A stretch of DNA of 64,000 nucleotides, from the NCBI GenBank assembly GCA_004138175.2, contig RYFE02000005.1, positions 124,001-188,000 on the forward strand, given 5' to 3'. Numbering within the stretch: the first letter of the stretch is position 1; every line of letters begins with the position of its first letter. Positions 61,565-64,000 of this stretch are shown in pieces. The DNA is from Chloroflexales bacterium ZM16-3. GTDB lineage: Bacteria; Chloroflexota; Chloroflexia; Chloroflexales; Chloroflexaceae. The position numbers were made by a program, and so were the translations under genes. The notes beneath the pieces are model-generated. The model ran no database searches, was not told the origin of the DNA, and saw nothing but the letters and a program-made list of their open reading frames with translations.

Positions 61565-63155
61565 TACGCGAACGTCTATTACCAGATTACTCGTCGACTT
61601 CTGGTGTGATCGCAAGCCAGAGCAGACGTTACTGCTCCAGGCATGCTGGCAGCTCGCGGACAAAGTTCTCGATAGTCTGCCTGCCAGGCAAGCTAACGAT
61701 GTTTGCCGCATGCCGGAGCGGCACCAGGAGATCATTGCTGCAGCACTCGACCGACTGATCCAGGACGATCTGATCGCACGTTCGCTCGTAGGCACGCTTG
61801 CACAGGGAACCAGAGCGCCATCCTCCGGCCCACATATCACCGTCCACGGCGACCACAACCAGGTCACGCTGAGGCAGCAGACGGGATCGGTGAGCCAGGT
61901 GATGTACATCTCTGGTGAGCGTACCGCTCAATCGCAGGCGTCGCCAGCAGCACAGAGCGGCGGACAGGCTCCGCGAATCACTCTCCAGCTGACCCAACGC
62001 TCTGCCAGCCACATGGAGGTGCGCGCAATCGAGACGCCAACTATGGGTGAGGCGCGCATCGACACCCCTTTGCCGTACACGGATGATGAGTTGGTCGCGG
62101 TGCTAAAGGCGCTATCTTTCTATAGATCAGACGATGTAAAGAGGCTCACTCCACCACAGTCTGCCACGCTGGAAAGATTGGGCTTGCTGAGCGCGCCTGG
62201 ATTTGATCGGCGGCGTCTGCTGCGCATGGTCGGCCAGAGACTATACGACACCCTGTTTGCGGGGAGGATTGGTGAAGCGTTTCGTGCTACCCTGAGTCTG
62301 CCGAGGCCACGGGGGACGGCTATCCATCTTCAGCTCTGCTTTGACACCGATACGGTCACACTTGCGCGTTACCCCTGGGAAACGCTATACAATGATGGGC
62401 GTCATCTGGTTCAAGGAGCTCTGGTTGCGCTAACTCGCTACATCACCTACCCCCAGGCCATTCCGGCATTTGCTCTTACGCAGCCACCGCATGTGCTTTA
62501 CCTGGCCCCCCGACCGCCTGCGCTACCCTACCTGCCGGCGGACGAGGATCTCCAGCACATGCGAACTGCTCTGGGCGATCTTGAGCGCCTGGGTCAGATC
62601 CAGATATCGCAACTTTCTCCACCTACCTTCAGGGCACTTCTGACCTATCTTTCTGAGCATCCGATCGATATTCTCCATTTTGACGGACACGGCAGCTTTG
62701 CCCGCCAGTGCCCACATTGTCGTACACGCAACCACCCCCACATAACAGTGTGCGCCACTTGCCATACCAGCCTTACCATTATTCCTCCTGAAGGTTTCCT
62801 TGCGTTCGAGGACGAGAAGCGCGAGGCGGACTGGATTGATAGCTCAATGCTTGGCGGCGTACTGACCAATAGGTCGCTGCAATTAGCGCTCGTACTTGCA
62901 TGTTCTAGCGGTATCGTGCGCGGCGAGACAGTATTTACCGGCGTAGGACCAGCCCTGATCGGCGCTGGTGTGCCGGCAGTCATTGCTGCGCAGGCCGACA
63001 TTGAAAGCTCGTCTGCAACGCTGTTTACCCAGGGTTTCTATCGGCGGCTAGTGCTAGGCGCCGACATTCCCACAGCGGTCAATGCAGGCCGCGACCTGTT
63101 GCTAACAGAGCAGACGTGGCACTTGCCGACCCTGTATATACGTAGTCGGCGGTAA
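61548..63155 (+). CDS. CHAT-domain caspase-like protease with internal zinc ribbon
   Basis: This 535-residue protein has an N-terminal helical module (about 1-85, perhaps an effector-associated domain), a beta-rich linker ('PHITVHGDHNQVTLRQQTG') and a C-terminal CHAT protease (about 230-535). The His is in 'DILHFDGHGSF', the Cys in 'LVLACSSGI'. Directly after the His lies 'CPHCRTRNHPHITVCATC', a four-cysteine zinc-ribbon-like insert. CHAT proteases act as effectors in bacterial conflict and cell-death systems. ATG 61548 overlaps the upstream gene. The Trypco2 gene follows 30 bp later. Confidence 0.88.
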   Translation: MLDDDNTRTSITRLLVDFWCDRKPEQTLLLQACWQLADKVLDSLPARQANDVCRMPERHQEIIAAALDRLIQDDLIARSLVGTLAQGTRAPSSGPHITVHGDHNQVTLRQQTGSVSQVMYISGERTAQSQASPAAQSGGQAPRITLQLTQRSASHMEVRAIETPTMGEARIDTPLPYTDDELVAVLKALSFYRSDDVKRLTPPQSATLERLGLLSAPGFDRRRLLRMVGQRLYDTLFAGRIGEAFRATLSLPRPRGTAIHLQLCFDTDTVTLARYPWETLYNDGRHLVQGALVALTRYITYPQAIPAFALTQPPHVLYLAPRPPALPYLPADEDLQHMRTALGDLERLGQIQISQLSPPTFRALLTYLSEHPIDILHFDGHGSFARQCPHCRTRNHPHITVCATCHTSLTIIPPEGFLAFEDEKREADWIDSSMLGGVLTNRSLQLALVLACSSGIVRGETVFTGVGPALIGAGVPAVIAAQADIESSSATLFTQGFYRRLVLGADIPTAVNAGRDLLLTEQTWHLPTLYIRSRR

Positions 63156-63185
63156 AATCAGATGTTATAGATTAGGGAGGGAGCT

Positions 63186-63563
63186 ATGCGAGAGATTGGG
63201 CTTGATGAGGTTATCAACCAGGTAAAGCGGGAGCTGTTAACGCCAAACCCGGCCGCAAAGGCGAATGACCCTTACCCGTTGTTCATGATCGACAAGATTG
63301 AGCTTGAGATCGCCACCCGCATCTCGGTGTCGGCTGATGGTTCTATCAAGTTTTCGGTGATTGGTGGAGCAGAGGCTGGTGTGGGTGTCTCCAGAAGCGA
63401 GGAGCGTTCGCACGTCGTGCGGGTCTCGCTCTCGCCAGTGCTCACCCGTGAGGAGTTGGTAGCGGAAGTGCTGAAAGATGAAAAGGTTCGTCAGATGGTA
63501 TCGGTAGACTCGCAGCACGCCTTTGTTCGTCATGATAACAGCCTTGGCGGAGAAGCAGAATAA
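63186..63563 (+). CDS. Trypsin-co-occurring domain 2 (Trypco2)-like protein
   Basis: This 125-residue protein has the Trypco2 pattern: an N-terminal helix ('IGLDEVINQVKRELLTPNP'), then 'IDKIELEIATRISVSADGSI', 'KFSVIGGAEAGVGVSRSEER' and 'HVVRVSLSPVL'. Trypco domains are found next to trypsin- or CHAT-type effectors and STAND ATPases in predicted conflict systems. GGGAGGGAG precedes the ATG. Its position beside the CHAT gene fits that pattern. Confidence 0.8.
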   Translation: MREIGLDEVINQVKRELLTPNPAAKANDPYPLFMIDKIELEIATRISVSADGSIKFSVIGGAEAGVGVSRSEERSHVVRVSLSPVLTREELVAEVLKDEKVRQMVSVDSQHAFVRHDNSLGGEAE

Positions 63564-63569
63564 GCTGTA

Positions 63570-63740
63570 AGTAACCCAAGGCTAAAGCTCTTGGGCTTTA
63601 CCCTAGTCTACCGACGAGTCGGCATCCGGGTAGTATGGCGCACTTACGGGCGCCCTGCCGGGCGAACCCGGCAGCGATTGCACGTCGAAGGAACGTCACC
63701 TTCAACCTTTTACCCATCGGAGGTTTCCCCGATGGAACCG
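63570..63740 (+). ncRNA. Probable HEARO/omega RNA of an IscB element
   Basis: The stretch contains an AAGCTCTTGGGCTTTA block, a CTACCGACGAGTCGG segment, the stem TGCCGGGCGAACCCGGCA (63656-63673), the phrase CAACCTTTTACCCATCGG and the stem 63714-63720/63729-63735 ending GATGGAACCGCCAAG. I recognise this order from the structured RNA that precedes iscB genes. A degraded iscB start follows. No covariance search could be run. Confidence 0.6.
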
Positions 63741-63927
63741 CCAAGATTCAGGTGTTCATGTACCAACCGTTTGCCCTGCAATCCTTCGCGACAGGGTGCC
63801 TCGTACAGAACAATTGTACCACAAATCAGCGTTTGATGCACCACAATGCGCTCAAGCGGGCTAAAGCGTGGGGCGTTCCTCCCAGCGCTCAAGCTGCTGG
63901 GCTTCCCGCCCTGAAGGGTAAACATCA
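63734..63927 (+). pseudogene. Degraded iscB gene (HNH/RuvC nuclease) remnant
   Basis: Just after the RNA, one frame reads 'CTNRLPCNPSRQ' and then 'GASYRTIVPQISV', resembling the IscB opening (VFVLDTNRxPxNPxxP... GxAxxYRxxPFTI) with an internal deletion and a frameshift. From about 63840 the DNA looks like an IS200/IS605-type 3' end (CTCAAGCGGGCTAAAGC). Only about 190 bp remain of a roughly 1.3-kb gene. Confidence 0.5.
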
Positions 63928-64000
63928 GTGAGCTTATCCCTTTTTGAAGCTATGGAAGGTGACGCTGCGCATGTCCTTACAGCAATCCATCGCCTAGTTG
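63928..64000 (+). CDS. Possible start of a gene running off the window
   Basis: GTG 63928 opens a frame to the window end encoding 'SLSLFEAMEGDAAHVLTAI' and a few more residues; ATG 63952 is an in-frame alternative. Composition is protein-like, but 24 codons do not allow identification. Confidence 0.35.
   Translation, partial: MSLSLFEAMEGDAAHVLTAIHRLV

Overview
The window looks like a chromosomal segment of a Chloroflexota bacterium, probably class Chloroflexia. The G+C-rich backbone carries a ba3-type oxidase and a cytochrome b/Rieske pair. It also has large secreted subtilases, secreted proteins with Pro/Thr-rich stalks and a C-terminal 'YLPMV' type ending, and many intergenic palindromes. 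The class assignment is inference from gene content; there is no rRNA in the window, and I recognised no tRNA.

Layout. 1-3569: tail of a heme A synthase gene, SCO copper chaperone, and ba3 oxidase subunits IIa, II and I. 3570-4176: gene-free DNA with a terminator and a small TIR-bounded element. 4177-11074: a visibly A+T-rich island with murQ, two BadF-family amino-sugar kinases and a 1113-residue TIR-NACHT-FGE protein. 11422-20292: radical SAM/HhH protein, SPFH protein, heme-binding lipoprotein, cytochrome b plus Rieske, a two-component pair and an alpha/beta hydrolase. 20413-27664: two large subtilases. 28387-39667: TPR proteins, threonine synthase, RNA methyltransferase, a three-gene envelope/peptidoglycan-hydrolase operon behind a promoter with two SOS-like boxes, PspC, a MacA::MacB deletion fusion, a threonine-dehydratase-like enzyme and a DUF4058 protein. 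39875-47244 (minus strand): a cobalamin riboswitch with terminator controls an alpha/alpha-toroid surface protein, a DUF4430 protein and an ECF transporter. 47689-55779: response regulators, uvrC, Uma2 nuclease, a second dehydratase-like enzyme, a RelE-type TA pair and an acyl-CoA carboxylase beta subunit. 55972-64000: an accessory region with two RibD/DHFR-like reductases, gene debris (SMP-30, integrase, EttA), a nucleotidyltransferase pair, an orphan HTH antitoxin-like gene, a frameshifted large gene, a CHAT protease, a Trypco2 protein and a decayed IscB element with its omega/HEARO RNA.

How genes work together. The oxidase and bc-type genes form two respiratory modules. The riboswitch operon appears to be one vitamin B12 capture-and-import unit whose two extracellular proteins resemble the two domains of animal intrinsic factor. 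Two immunity-like loci stand out. One is the TIR-NACHT-FGE gene next to MurNAc/GlcNAc kinases and MurQ. The other is the CHAT/Trypco2 cluster at the right end. The kinase-NLR pairing is the most promising candidate for an undescribed system, but it rests on gene proximity and domain logic only.

The backbone is full of small repeats: near-perfect hairpins at gene ends, a composite two-hairpin repeat in three copies with one covarying base pair, and a 104-110 bp MITE in two copies with target-site duplications.
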